DNA of 41,961 bases from Bacteroidota bacterium. Lineage in GTDB: Bacteria; Bacteroidota; Bacteroidia; Flavobacteriales; Weeksellaceae. The stretch is taken from positions 1-41,961 of the forward strand of contig JAEWIR010000006.1 in NCBI GenBank assembly GCA_023386965.1, given 5' to 3'. Below are positions 33,615 to 41,892 of this stretch, one piece after another (position 1 is the first letter of the stretch; the number at the start of each line of letters is the position of its first letter). The translations under genes were made by a program, and so were the position numbers. A model generated the notes under the pieces. That model saw nothing but the letters and a program-made list of their open reading frames with translations, was not told the DNA's origin and searched no databases.

Positions 33615-34067
33615 ATGAAAAAATTATTTTACTTCTTCGCCATTTTCGCCTCAGCTACTGCTTTTGCCCAGCAAAATTCCGGCAAACCTGTAGTTCTTGT
33701 AGACGGAATGCTGGCCTCCAGCAGCCTTGTTGCACAGGATAAAAAAAATGTTCAGACTACCAACACCTATAAATCTACCAACCTTCCGCAAAACCTAAAG
33801 AGTTTTGAAAGTCTTGCAGCTAACGGTCTTACTGCAGTAAAGGTGAGGGAGAACTATTATGACAAGATTTCGCTGAAAGAACTGAACGAGGGTTTCAAAC
33901 TTGACGGAAACACCCCTGTTAACTTTGACGGTAACATAATTACCAATACCGATCTGATTGTTCTGGGAAATGTTCTTGAACATATGGAAGTTACTGAAGT
34001 AAACGGTAAGAAAATGATTACAATTTCTACTACGCCAAAAGCAACATCGGCAACTGCACTTAAATAA
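33615..34067 (+). CDS. Hypothetical secreted protein
   Basis: This 150-residue protein has a signal peptide (MKKLFYFFAIFASATAFAQ). Its mature sequence begins NSGKPVVLVDGMLASSSLVA. The VLVDG segment recalls the start of TonB-receptor plug domains (where a strand and DG turn follow the linker), but the protein is far too short for a receptor and has no barrel. I do not recognise the family. ATG 33615 is set by the signal peptide and the promoter box at 33585-33592. It ends at a strong palindromic terminator. Confidence 0.65.
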   Translation: MKKLFYFFAIFASATAFAQQNSGKPVVLVDGMLASSSLVAQDKKNVQTTNTYKSTNLPQNLKSFESLAANGLTAVKVRENYYDKISLKELNEGFKLDGNTPVNFDGNIITNTDLIVLGNVLEHMEVTEVNGKKMITISTTPKATSATALK

Positions 34068-34088
34068 AGTAACTGTTTTATAATACAA

Positions 34089-34112
34089 GAAAGCGTCCCC
34101 GGGGACGCTTTT
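34089..34112. terminator. Bidirectional terminator
   Basis: The near-perfect palindrome AAAGCGTCCCCGGGGACGCT with A-rich and T-rich flanks lies between the secreted-protein gene and the convergent rarA. Confidence 0.8.
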
Positions 34113-34133
34113 CTGTTACGTTTTTTCTAAGCA

Positions 34134-35411
34134 TCAGTACTTACCTTTCCATTTCTTTTGCAGTTCAGATTCAATTTTATTTTCCGTAGAATTATTTCCC
34201 GGTTTATAGAACTGTGTTTCTGAAATTTCTGCAGGTAAAAATTCAAGGTCCACAAAATTACCGGGATGTGAATGGGCGTAATCATAATCCCTACCATAAT
34301 CCATTTCCTTCATCAGTTTGGTGGGCGCATTGCGCAGATGCAGAGGAACGGGCAGGTCACCGGTTTTCTTTACAAAGGCCATCGCTTCGTTGATCGCAGT
34401 ATAGGTAGAATTACTTTTAGGCGAAACTGCCAGATATACAGCAGTCTCACTGAGGATGATCCTCGCTTCGGGATTCCCTATCACGTTCACCGCCTGAAAA
34501 CAGTTATTGGCGATGACGAGGGCATTTGGGTTTGCCAGTCCGATATCTTCAGCAGCCAGAATGAGCATTCTGCGCGCGATGAATTTCACATCTTCGCCAC
34601 CTACCAGCATCCGGGCGAGCCAATAAACAGTTGCATTGGGATCTGATCCGCGCATGGATTTAATAAAGGCCGATATAATATCGTAATGCTGCTCGCCATT
34701 CTTGTCGTAAAGCGCCATGGTTTCCTGCAGAACTTCCAGCACATCCTCATTGGAAATATCTGTCTTGCCGCTGTTCAGGAAACTGTTCAGCACATTTTCA
34801 ACAGAGTTGATGAGTTTGCGGGCATCACCTCCGGAATATTTTATGAATGCCTCCTTTGCCGAAATATTAAACTGTGTACCGTGTTCCACATTATAATTAT
34901 GAAGCGCGGTCTCTGCCAGTTCCTCTAGCTTTTCGTAGGTTAGGGATTTTAAGACATAGACCTGCGACCTTGAAAGTAATGCTGAAACAACCTCAAAACT
35001 CGGGTTCTCCGTCGTAGCACCTATAAGCACGATCCAGCCTTTTTCCACTGCATGCAAAAGTGAATCCTGCTGTGATTTGTTGAAGCGGTGAATCTCGTCA
35101 ATAAACAGAACAGGTGATTTACCTGAAAAAAGATTCTGCTTCTTTGCCTCATCTATAACTTCACGAACATCTTTGACTCCGCTGGATACTGCCGAAAGTT
35201 TAAAGAATTTCCGCCCCGACTGCTGCGAAATTATTTCAGCCAGTGTTGTTTTACCGGTGCCCGGTGGACCCCAGAAAATTAGTGAATTCAGCGTATCATT
35301 CCTGAGCATTTTGCGGATTGCCCCATTCTGACCTGTAAGATGCTCCTGTCCCAGCACCTGATCCAGATTTTGGGGGCGCATTTTTTCGGCCAGCGGTGCA
35401 TTTGCATTCAT
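34134..35411 (-). CDS. rarA: Replication-associated recombination protein A (AAA+ ATPase)
   Basis: This 425-residue MgsA/RarA/WRNIP1 family AAA+ clamp-loader-like ATPase acts at stalled replication forks. The N-terminus PLAEKMRPQNLDQVLGQEHL is typical, then Walker A GPPGTGKT (48-55), Walker B VLFIDEIHRFNKSQQD (Asp105, Glu106) and sensor GATTENPSFEV. The C-terminal tetramerisation part includes DPNATVYWLARMLVGGED. Length is normal. The start is ATG 35411; a TAACTTTG box lies upstream on the minus strand at 35437-35430. Confidence 0.95.
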   Translation of the reverse strand: MNANAPLAEKMRPQNLDQVLGQEHLTGQNGAIRKMLRNDTLNSLIFWGPPGTGKTTLAEIISQQSGRKFFKLSAVSSGVKDVREVIDEAKKQNLFSGKSPVLFIDEIHRFNKSQQDSLLHAVEKGWIVLIGATTENPSFEVVSALLSRSQVYVLKSLTYEKLEELAETALHNYNVEHGTQFNISAKEAFIKYSGGDARKLINSVENVLNSFLNSGKTDISNEDVLEVLQETMALYDKNGEQHYDIISAFIKSMRGSDPNATVYWLARMLVGGEDVKFIARRMLILAAEDIGLANPNALVIANNCFQAVNVIGNPEARIILSETAVYLAVSPKSNSTYTAINEAMAFVKKTGDLPVPLHLRNAPTKLMKEMDYGRDYDYAHSHPGNFVDLEFLPAEISETQFYKPGNNSTENKIESELQKKWKGKY

Positions 35412-35429
35412 AAATTCTTAATTAAGTCT

Positions 35430-35437
35430 CAAAGTTA
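35430..35437 (-). promoter_or_regulatory. Bacteroidota -7 box (TAnnTTTG) for rarA
   Basis: The minus strand reads TAACTTTG, an exact match, 18 bp before the rarA ATG. Confidence 0.45.
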
Positions 35438-35504
35438 ATGAATCCTACCAAAAAGGAATTCTGCACAAAGGTTTCAAAAATTTCAGACTGTTGATTAATT
35501 AAAG

Positions 35505-35512
35505 TATTTTTG
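35505..35512 (+). promoter_or_regulatory. Bacteroidota -7 box (TAnnTTTG) for yidD-lgt
   Basis: TATTTTTG followed by C is an exact match. It ends only 7 bp before the TTG start codon of yidD at 35520, leaving little or no 5' leader. Confidence 0.5.
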
Positions 35513-35519
35513 CACTGCT

Positions 35520-35765
35520 TTGAAGTTTAATTTTAACAAGATAACTACCTTCCCTTTGCTCCTGCTGATCCGTTTTTATCAGTGGTTTATCTCACCTTTA
35601 CTGCCCAAAAACTGTCGCTACGAGCCTACATGCTCACAGTATATGGCAGAGGCGCTTCAGGTACACGGAGTTTTCAAAGGCCTGTGGCTAGGCGCGAAAC
35701 GGATCGGAAGATGCCATCCGTGGGGAGGCGAAGGTTATGATCCCGTGCCACCAAAAAATAAATAA
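35520..35765 (+). CDS. yidD: Membrane protein insertion efficiency factor YidD
   Basis: This 81-residue member of the YidD family assists YidC-dependent membrane insertion. The family core is intact: IRFYQWFISPLLPKNCRYEP (17-36), TCSQYM, AEALQVHG and the C-terminal RIGRCHPWGGEGYDPVP. The three conserved cysteines are present. The first codon is TTG (35520); no ATG lies before the conserved core, and the upstream in-frame sequence runs into the promoter box. lgt follows 12 bp later. Both encode envelope-biogenesis proteins, so a two-gene operon is likely. Confidence 0.92.
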   Translation: MKFNFNKITTFPLLLLIRFYQWFISPLLPKNCRYEPTCSQYMAEALQVHGVFKGLWLGAKRIGRCHPWGGEGYDPVPPKNK

Positions 35766-35777
35766 ACGATAAAAAAT

Positions 35778-36647
35778 ATGCTTACACTTTTATACACGAC
35801 CTGGGACCCGTCTACAGGAATTCATTTAGGACCGATAACGCTGCACTATTACAGCCTGATGTTTGTGATTGCCTTCGGCCTCGGCTATTACCTGATGACT
35901 AAGATGTATAAGATTGATAATGTAAACCTGAAATATGTGGAGCCAGTCTTCACCTGGACTTTGGTAGGAACCATCCTGGGTGCAAGGATCGGGCATGTGG
36001 TTTTTTATCAGCCGGAGCTGTTCAGGCAGGATTTCTGGTCGGTATTCCTTCCGATTCAGACCGTACCGGAATTTAAATTTACGGGGTTCTCAGGTCTCGC
36101 CAGTCACGGTGCCACCATTGCTGTAATTCTTACTACGTTATATTATTCCTATAAAATTATAAAGAAGAATCCGCTTTGGGTATTCGACAGGATTGCAATT
36201 GTAGTAGCCATCGGTGGAGCATTTGTAAGGATAGGCAATTTCTTCAATTCTGAAATCATCGGTAAGCCGGCACCGGAAAACTCACCCTTTGCAGTGCTGT
36301 TTTCTCAGCAAAGTACGGAGTATGGCGCAATTGTACCGCGCTACCCGACCCAACTGTTTGAAGCTACCGGTTATGTGCTTCTTTTCATCCTCCTTTGGAT
36401 ACTCTACCGTTATACCAACCGTAAATACCAGCAAGGGTGGTTATTCGGACTGTTCTTTATCCTGCTTTGGGCCATCAGGTTCTTCGTAGAATTCCTGAAA
36501 GAACCTCAAGGCGACGAATTCATACAGTTTGCGGGGTTAAACACCGGCCAGGTCCTTTCAATACCTTTTATGATTGCCGGCGCAGTAATTATGTGGTACT
36601 CGCAGAAAAACAGGATCACACAGGCAGAAAACGAAAAGCCTGACTGA
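35778..36647 (+). CDS. lgt: Prolipoprotein diacylglyceryl transferase
   Basis: This 289-residue inner-membrane enzyme transfers diacylglycerol to the lipobox cysteine of prolipoproteins, the first step of lipoprotein maturation. It has about seven membrane helices. Key features are GLASHGA with the conserved His110, and the Lgt signature GGAFVRIGNFFNSEIIGKP (146-164; Arg151, Asn154, Glu159). It serves the lipoproteins encoded in this window (for example those at 9198, 15591, 29839 and 36690). Operon with yidD, ending at a terminator. Confidence 0.95.
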   Translation: MLTLLYTTWDPSTGIHLGPITLHYYSLMFVIAFGLGYYLMTKMYKIDNVNLKYVEPVFTWTLVGTILGARIGHVVFYQPELFRQDFWSVFLPIQTVPEFKFTGFSGLASHGATIAVILTTLYYSYKIIKKNPLWVFDRIAIVVAIGGAFVRIGNFFNSEIIGKPAPENSPFAVLFSQQSTEYGAIVPRYPTQLFEATGYVLLFILLWILYRYTNRKYQQGWLFGLFFILLWAIRFFVEFLKEPQGDEFIQFAGLNTGQVLSIPFMIAGAVIMWYSQKNRITQAENEKPD

Positions 36648-36653
36648 TAAAGC

Positions 36654-36684
36654 AAATGCCTCTCTTTTCGGGAGGCATTTTTTA
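36654..36684 (+). terminator. Intrinsic terminator after lgt
   Basis: The stem AAATGCCTC (36654-36662) / GAGGCATTT (36672-36680) is followed by TTTT. The next gene is convergent. Confidence 0.75.
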
Positions 36685-36689
36685 TGAGG

Positions 36690-36986
36690 CTACTTCAGAT
36701 CCGTAATCCGTATCAAACCTTCGTTCTCATGATACATCATGCAGAATATTTTATCAGCAAATTCAGGACACTGGTCGGTTTTTATAAATTTTGCAGTAAC
36801 CACAGCACCATCTTTATGCTTGCTGAGGATTTCCGCATTGCAAACCAGCCAGTCCTTTGAGTCCACTCGAAGATATGTTCCGGTACAGTCCCGTGTTACA
36901 ATCGCTGTTTTTGAGGCACCACCGGCAGCGCATGACCACAGCACAGCTGTTATAGACGCTGAAAATAAAAGTTTCACTAATTTCAT
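36690..36986 (-). CDS. Small lipoprotein of unknown function
   Basis: This 98-residue lipoprotein has lipobox LWSC with the lipid cysteine at residue 19. The mature part has several cysteines (in DCTGTYLRV, LVCNAEIL, DQCPEF and IFCMM) and a compact beta-rich pattern suggesting disulfides, as expected for a cell-envelope protein. I do not recognise the family. It follows the hydrate-repair gene by 28 bp on the same strand and is probably co-transcribed. Confidence 0.65.
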   Translation of the reverse strand: MKLVKLLFSASITAVLWSCAAGGASKTAIVTRDCTGTYLRVDSKDWLVCNAEILSKHKDGAVVTAKFIKTDQCPEFADKIFCMMYHENEGLIRITDLK

Positions 36987-37014
36987 TTCAATTTTTCGGA
37001 AGCAATATCAAAAT

Positions 37015-38520
37015 TCACACCTCACTGGCCAAAGCCTGAAAAACATTGCCAATTTCATCAAGCAGATCAGTAGCCAGCATAGCCTCATGAGAGCATTTTA
37101 CGGCAGCCAGATCGCCGGCTTTCCCATGAATCCACACACCCAGTAGAGCGGCCTGTTCAGTGCTGTACTTCTGAGCTAAAAGTGCTGTAATTATCCCTAA
37201 GAGAACATCACCACTACCACCCTTGGCCATGCCGGCATTACCGGAAGTATTGTAATACACCTTTCCGCTGGATGTGACGACCTGTGTATGGTGGTCTTTC
37301 AAAACAATGCATATATTCAGTTCTGCAGCCTTTTGTATGGCTAAAACGGTACGCTTGAAAGAGTCGGAAGTTTTCCCGAAGAGACGCTCAAATTCCCTGG
37401 GATGGGGTGTAATAATGCTTTGTGCGGGAAGTAATTGTATCCATTCCGGATATTCCGCCAGAATATTAAGGGCATCTGCATCCACTACCAGGGGCTCACT
37501 CCATTTACGCAAAAAGTCATGCAGAGCAGCTGCGGTTTCCGGATGTCTGCCCACACCGGGACCCACACCCACCACGGTGTCCTCCCCAGCGTCAAACGCC
37601 GTGAGGTGTGTGGTGCCAAAGGCTTCAAACATTGCTTCAGGACATGCAGTCTGCAGGATTTCATAGCCACAGGAGGGGCCGGCCGAGATTGTAATACCGC
37701 TGCCAGCCCTTAGGGCGCCGCGAACCGCGAGCACCGCAGCACCGTTCTTACCGTAACTTCCGGCCACGATCAGACTTTTTCCATAATTGCCCTTATGCGA
37801 AAAGGAGCTTCTTATACGGTAGACTTTGCGTATTAAAGGTTCATCTACCGTAAATTGCGCGGTGGTTTCGGCTTCATTAAACTTTTTGGACAGACCTATA
37901 TCCAGTACGACAACCTTTCCGCAAAAAACTCCGGTTTCAGGATGTAGAAAAGTCTTTTTCGGCGACTGAAAAGTCAGTGTACAATCTGCTTTAACAACCA
38001 CAGGTTCAAGACCTGGATAATCATCAGCACCAAGACCGGAAGGCAGATCAATTGATACCTTCAAGTTTTCCAGTGCATTTAACTTATGGACAGCGTTCTT
38101 ATAAACGCCTCTGAGATTACCGCTGAAACCGGAACCAAAAAGTGCATCGATAATAATCACTTTTCGGTCCAGCCCAACTTGCAGAAAAATGTTTAAATCA
38201 TATAAAGTTATACCAGATACCTGCTGCAGCGCCTCCAGGTTAGACTGCGCATCTTCTGTTTTAGGTAAATTTTGCAGCTCTGCATACACAGTGACATCAG
38301 CACCTTCAGAGTGAAGCAAACGTGCAACAGCAAAACCATCGCCTCCGTTATTTCCGGGTCCGCAGAAAACGCAATATTCCGCACTGATTCCAAAACGGTT
38401 GATGAGCCAGGAAGTACAGGACTTGGCAGCGCGCTCCATTAACTGAAGTGAGGATATCTCTTCATTCTCAATGGTAAAGCGGTCCCATTGCCTGATCTGG
38501 TTTGCCGAGAAAATTTTCAT
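37015..38520 (-). CDS. nnr: Bifunctional NAD(P)H-hydrate epimerase / ADP-dependent NAD(P)H-hydrate dehydratase
   Basis: This 501-residue repair enzyme restores damaged NADH/NADPH hydrates. The N-terminal YjeF_N epimerase domain (about 1-215) has the nucleotide-binding FCGPGNNGGDGFAVARLL (52-69). The C-terminal ribokinase-like dehydratase domain (about 230-501) has GNYGKSLIVAGS, TPHPREFERL and the catalytic GGSGD (434-438) in NAGMAKGGSGDVLLGI. The fused two-domain form is the usual bacterial one. Likely operon with the downstream lipoprotein. Confidence 0.94.
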   Translation of the reverse strand: MKIFSANQIRQWDRFTIENEEISSLQLMERAAKSCTSWLINRFGISAEYCVFCGPGNNGGDGFAVARLLHSEGADVTVYAELQNLPKTEDAQSNLEALQQVSGITLYDLNIFLQVGLDRKVIIIDALFGSGFSGNLRGVYKNAVHKLNALENLKVSIDLPSGLGADDYPGLEPVVVKADCTLTFQSPKKTFLHPETGVFCGKVVVLDIGLSKKFNEAETTAQFTVDEPLIRKVYRIRSSFSHKGNYGKSLIVAGSYGKNGAAVLAVRGALRAGSGITISAGPSCGYEILQTACPEAMFEAFGTTHLTAFDAGEDTVVGVGPGVGRHPETAAALHDFLRKWSEPLVVDADALNILAEYPEWIQLLPAQSIITPHPREFERLFGKTSDSFKRTVLAIQKAAELNICIVLKDHHTQVVTSSGKVYYNTSGNAGMAKGGSGDVLLGIITALLAQKYSTEQAALLGVWIHGKAGDLAAVKCSHEAMLATDLLDEIGNVFQALASEV

Positions 38521-38620
38521 TATTAATTTGAATATCTAAAAATAATGATTTAAAAGTTAAAATTTCGGAAATGAATCTTTCAACTTATCTGAAACATGGT
38601 TATTCTCAGTAATATTTCAT

Positions 38621-38628
38621 TAAATTTG
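38621..38628 (+). promoter_or_regulatory. Bacteroidota -7 box (TAnnTTTG) for mscL
   Basis: TAAATTTG is an exact match, 20 bp before the mscL ATG (38649). Confidence 0.5.
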
Positions 38629-38648
38629 AGTGAATAAAAACTTAAATT

Positions 38649-39032
38649 ATGGGCTTTATACAGGAATTTAAAGAATTTGCATTTAAAGGAAATGTGATGG
38701 ATTTGGCAGTCGGTGTGATCATTGGTGCTGCCTTCGGAAAAATCGTAACCTCCTTGGTGGAAGATGTCATCACACCACTTATACTGAATCCAACCCTGGA
38801 GGCTGTCAATGCCGAAAACATCGCACAGCTCTCGTGGAATGGTGTAAAATACGGCAGTTTCCTGTCGGCAGGCATCAGTTTTCTGTGTATTGCCATGGTG
38901 TTATTTTGGCTCATTAAGGCAGCCAACAAGGTGACGCGCCCAACCCCGCCAGCTCCGGCAGGACCAACCAAGGAAGAACAGCTGCTTACCGAAATCAGGG
39001 ATTTGCTGAAGGAAAAAAACACCAACCCGTAA
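38649..39032 (+). CDS. mscL: Large-conductance mechanosensitive channel
   Basis: This 127-residue channel opens under hypo-osmotic membrane tension. Its N-terminal amphipathic helix is FIQEFKEFAFKGNVMDLAVG. TM1 is VGVIIGAAFGKIVTSLVEDVITP, carrying the pore-lining glycine-rich stretch. TM2 is around GISFLCIAMVLFWLIKA. A Pro-rich linker and a charged C-terminal helix follow. The length is slightly below E. coli MscL (136), within the family range. Confidence 0.95.
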   Translation: MGFIQEFKEFAFKGNVMDLAVGVIIGAAFGKIVTSLVEDVITPLILNPTLEAVNAENIAQLSWNGVKYGSFLSAGISFLCIAMVLFWLIKAANKVTRPTPPAPAGPTKEEQLLTEIRDLLKEKNTNP

Positions 39033-39052
39033 TACTTCTGCTTCCCTGTTAA

Positions 39053-40012
39053 TTACGGGACCTGAAGTATACTGCAAATTTGCTGGGCCAGGGACAGACC
39101 AATTCTGTCCTGTGCTTCCAGCGTAGAGGCTCCGGTATGCGGCGTTAATGATATGGCTGGATGCTTCAGCACTGCCTCTGAAGGAGTCGGTTCATCTGCG
39201 AATACGTCGAGACCCGCAAACCTGATCCTCCCGGAATCAAGGGCCCGCAGCAGAGCTTCCTCATCTATCACACCTCCTCGCGAACAGTTGATTACCGCTG
39301 CACCCTCCTTCATCATGCCGAATTCCTTTTCACCGATCATAAAACCGCCAGCCTGGCCTGGAACATGCAGGGTGATAAAGTCTGCGTGCTGCAGGACACC
39401 CTCCAGCGGTTCAGTTTCAATGTCTACATTGATAAACTGGCTGTTGTAAAATTTGACTTTAATGCTGGCCCTGCCCACATTACTGTCGGCTGCAACAACG
39501 CGCATTCCCAGCCCCAGTGCAATACGGGCTACTTCCTGACCAATCCGGCCCATACCTATGATCCCAATCGTCTTGCCGCGAAGCTCAATGCCTTTCTCAT
39601 ACGATTTTTTAAGTTGAGTAAAATGTGTATGTCCTGTTACCGGCATCTTGCGGTTGGAGTCCTGAAGATAGCGGCAACCCGAAAAAAGATGGGCAAAAAC
39701 CAGTTCCGCCACCGATTCGGATGAAGCGGCAGGCGTATTGATTACATGAATCCCTTTTTGCCGAGCATAATCCACATCAATATTGTCCATGCCTACGCCT
39801 CCCCGCCCAATAATCTGCAGCGTGGGACACCGGTCAATAAGGTCACGCCGGACCTCTGTAGCACTGCGTACAATTAAGGTGCGGATGCTGTTTGCGTTAA
39901 TGTATTCTGATAAGAAATCCTGCGGGATCTTTTCTGTGATTACCTGAAATCCTTTGGATTCCAAAATATCAATCCCGGACTGGTCCAGTCCGTCATTAGC
40001 CAAAATTTTCAT
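39053..40012 (-). CDS. serA: D-2-hydroxyacid dehydrogenase (D-3-phosphoglycerate dehydrogenase type)
   Basis: This 319-residue NAD-dependent enzyme is likely 3-phosphoglycerate dehydrogenase, the first step of serine synthesis. The Rossmann motif is GIIGMGRIG (150-158). The catalytic residues are Arg245 in NCSRGG, Glu274 in DEPTP and His292 in HTGAST. VGMDNIDVDYARQKGIHVINTP is typical. There is no ACT domain, so it is the short form without serine feedback. ATG 40012 (MKILANDGLDQSGI) is chosen; the frame stays open upstream to about 40208 but that sequence does not resemble the family. The substrate is not proved by sequence. Confidence 0.85.
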   Translation of the reverse strand: MKILANDGLDQSGIDILESKGFQVITEKIPQDFLSEYINANSIRTLIVRSATEVRRDLIDRCPTLQIIGRGGVGMDNIDVDYARQKGIHVINTPAASSESVAELVFAHLFSGCRYLQDSNRKMPVTGHTHFTQLKKSYEKGIELRGKTIGIIGMGRIGQEVARIALGLGMRVVAADSNVGRASIKVKFYNSQFINVDIETEPLEGVLQHADFITLHVPGQAGGFMIGEKEFGMMKEGAAVINCSRGGVIDEEALLRALDSGRIRFAGLDVFADEPTPSEAVLKHPAISLTPHTGASTLEAQDRIGLSLAQQICSILQVP

Positions 40013-40212
40013 AGTCGTATAAATATCCGGTTGGGTAAAATACTGCCAGGCAACCGTCAACAGATGACTGCCTTTGGGCGCTGTCAGCACCTTGAAAACC
40101 TGAATACCGCTGCCGGGTTCAGATTTGATTACAATTTTACAATATTTACTGTTGTCCCGTACGCCAACTGCTAAATTATATTCAAATATTTCCCCAATCC
40201 CCTTTTAAGTCA

Positions 40213-40220
40213 TAAATTTG
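40213..40220 (+). promoter_or_regulatory. Bacteroidota -7 box (TAnnTTTG) for idi
   Basis: TAAATTTG is an exact match that ends only 5 bp before ATG 40226. The transcript would be leaderless or nearly so. A short AAGG also sits just before the ATG. Confidence 0.45.
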
Positions 40221-40225
40221 TAAGG

Positions 40226-40735
40226 ATGGAAGAACATGTTGTGCTGGTTTCTGAAAATGATGAGGTTTTGGGAACCATGGAAAAAATGAAAGCTCATGAA
40301 AACGGTATTCTGCACCGTGCTTTCTCGGTTTTCCTCTTTAATGATAAAGGTGAAATGTTGCTGCAGCGCAGGGCTTCAGGCAAATACCATTCGCCTAACC
40401 AGTGGACCAATGCCGTATGTTCCCATCCCCGACTGGAGGAAACCTATTTGGAGGGCGCACAGCGAAGGATGAAGGAAGAGTTAGGTATTGAGACCACACT
40501 TGCCGAAAAATTTCATTTTATATATAAGGCCGATGTAGGTCAAAATCTTTGGGAACACGAGCTCGATCATGTTTTCACGGGAACTTACAATGGAGAAATT
40601 CATCTAAATAAAGATGAGGTGAGTGAAACCCGTTATATTACAATGGAAAACCTCGATCTGGAGATGCAGGCCAATCCGGAGCAATTTACGGAGTGGTTCA
40701 AAATAATCCTGGAAGAGTACAAGCACCATTTGTAA
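40226..40735 (+). CDS. idi: Isopentenyl-diphosphate delta-isomerase, type I
   Basis: This 169-residue Nudix-fold enzyme interconverts IPP and DMAPP for isoprenoids (quinones, carotenoids). The metal and catalytic residues of the E. coli enzyme are all found: His24, His30, Cys65 and His67 in NAVCSHP, and Glu110 and Glu112 in WEHELDHVF. The Nudix-like helix is EGAQRRMKEELGIE. Length is normal for short type I forms. Confidence 0.94.
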   Translation: MEEHVVLVSENDEVLGTMEKMKAHENGILHRAFSVFLFNDKGEMLLQRRASGKYHSPNQWTNAVCSHPRLEETYLEGAQRRMKEELGIETTLAEKFHFIYKADVGQNLWEHELDHVFTGTYNGEIHLNKDEVSETRYITMENLDLEMQANPEQFTEWFKIILEEYKHHL

Positions 40736-40809
40736 ATTTTTGAAAAATGACGGAAAGGGTAGAAATTTCCGCGTCCGAATTAGAATAATTAGAATTAAAA
40801 ACTTAAGCA

Positions 40810-41892
40810 ATGACTAAAAGAACTGCGCTGTTTGACAAGCACGTATCGCTTGGAGCGAAAATGGTACCTTTTGCAGGATTTGATATGCCTGTTCAATATT
40901 CCGGCGTTACGGAAGAACATTTTGCAGTGCGCGAAAAAGTTGGGATTTTCGACGTTTCCCATATGGGTCAGATTTTTGTTGAAGGTCCCGCAGCAAAGGA
41001 TTTGTTACAATACGTAACTACCAATAATCTAGATACACTGGAAACGGGTAAAGCGCAATACACCTGCCTTCCGAACGGCAATGGAGGGATTGTGGACGAT
41101 CTGATCATCTACAAAATGGCAGATGAGAAATATTTTGTGGTGGTGAACGCCTCGAATATTGAAAAAGACTGGAATCATTTGGTAAAGCATAATGAGAACT
41201 TTGGTGCAAAACTGACCAACGCTTCGGACGACATGTCGCTTATCGCCATTCAGGGCCCTAAGGCTACTGAAACACTTCAAAAACTTACCGATATCAACCT
41301 TGCAGATTTGCCTTACTACCACTTTACCGAGGGTACGGTTGCAGGAATGCAGGACGTCATCATCTCCAACACGGGATACACCGGCAGCGGTGGTTTTGAA
41401 ATCTATTTTAGAAACGAGGATGCGGTTAAGATCTGGGAAGCTTTAACAGAGGCTGGTGAGGAGTTTGGTCTTATACCATGTGGACTGGCATCAAGGGATA
41501 CTTTAAGGCTTGAAAAAGGATTCTGCTTGTACGGAAACGATATTGATGATACTACATCACCGTTGGAAGCCGGCCTTGGCTGGATTACTAAATTCGACAA
41601 GGATTTCGTGGATAAGGAACGGCTTGCAAAACAGAAAGAAGAAGGAATTACCAAAAAACTTGTTGGTTTTGAGATGCAGGAAAGAGCCATCCCAAGACAT
41701 GACTATCCCGTAGTAGATGCGGAGGGTAATGTTATTGGCCGTGTGACTTCCGGAACCATGAGCCCTATGAAATCAACAGGAATTGGACTTGCTTATGTAG
41801 ATAAGCCACATTACAAGACAGGAACGGATATCTTCATACAGATTCGCAACAAGAATGTACCTGCTAAAGTGGTGAAGACCCCTTTCGTATAA
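40810..41892 (+). CDS. gcvT: Glycine cleavage system T protein (aminomethyltransferase)
   Basis: This 360-residue protein transfers the methylene group from the aminomethyl-H-protein to THF, releasing ammonia. The N-terminus AKMVPFAGFDMPVQYSGVTE, the VGIFDVSHMGQI segment (with the folate-site Asp), TNTGYTGSGGFEIYF-like strand and the LRLEKGFCLYGNDID block are family hallmarks. Length equals the usual ~360. It lies 74 bp after idi on the same strand. No other gcv genes are in the window; in Flavobacteriia the system is often scattered. Confidence 0.96.
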   Translation: MTKRTALFDKHVSLGAKMVPFAGFDMPVQYSGVTEEHFAVREKVGIFDVSHMGQIFVEGPAAKDLLQYVTTNNLDTLETGKAQYTCLPNGNGGIVDDLIIYKMADEKYFVVVNASNIEKDWNHLVKHNENFGAKLTNASDDMSLIAIQGPKATETLQKLTDINLADLPYYHFTEGTVAGMQDVIISNTGYTGSGGFEIYFRNEDAVKIWEALTEAGEEFGLIPCGLASRDTLRLEKGFCLYGNDIDDTTSPLEAGLGWITKFDKDFVDKERLAKQKEEGITKKLVGFEMQERAIPRHDYPVVDAEGNVIGRVTSGTMSPMKSTGIGLAYVDKPHYKTGTDIFIQIRNKNVPAKVVKTPFV

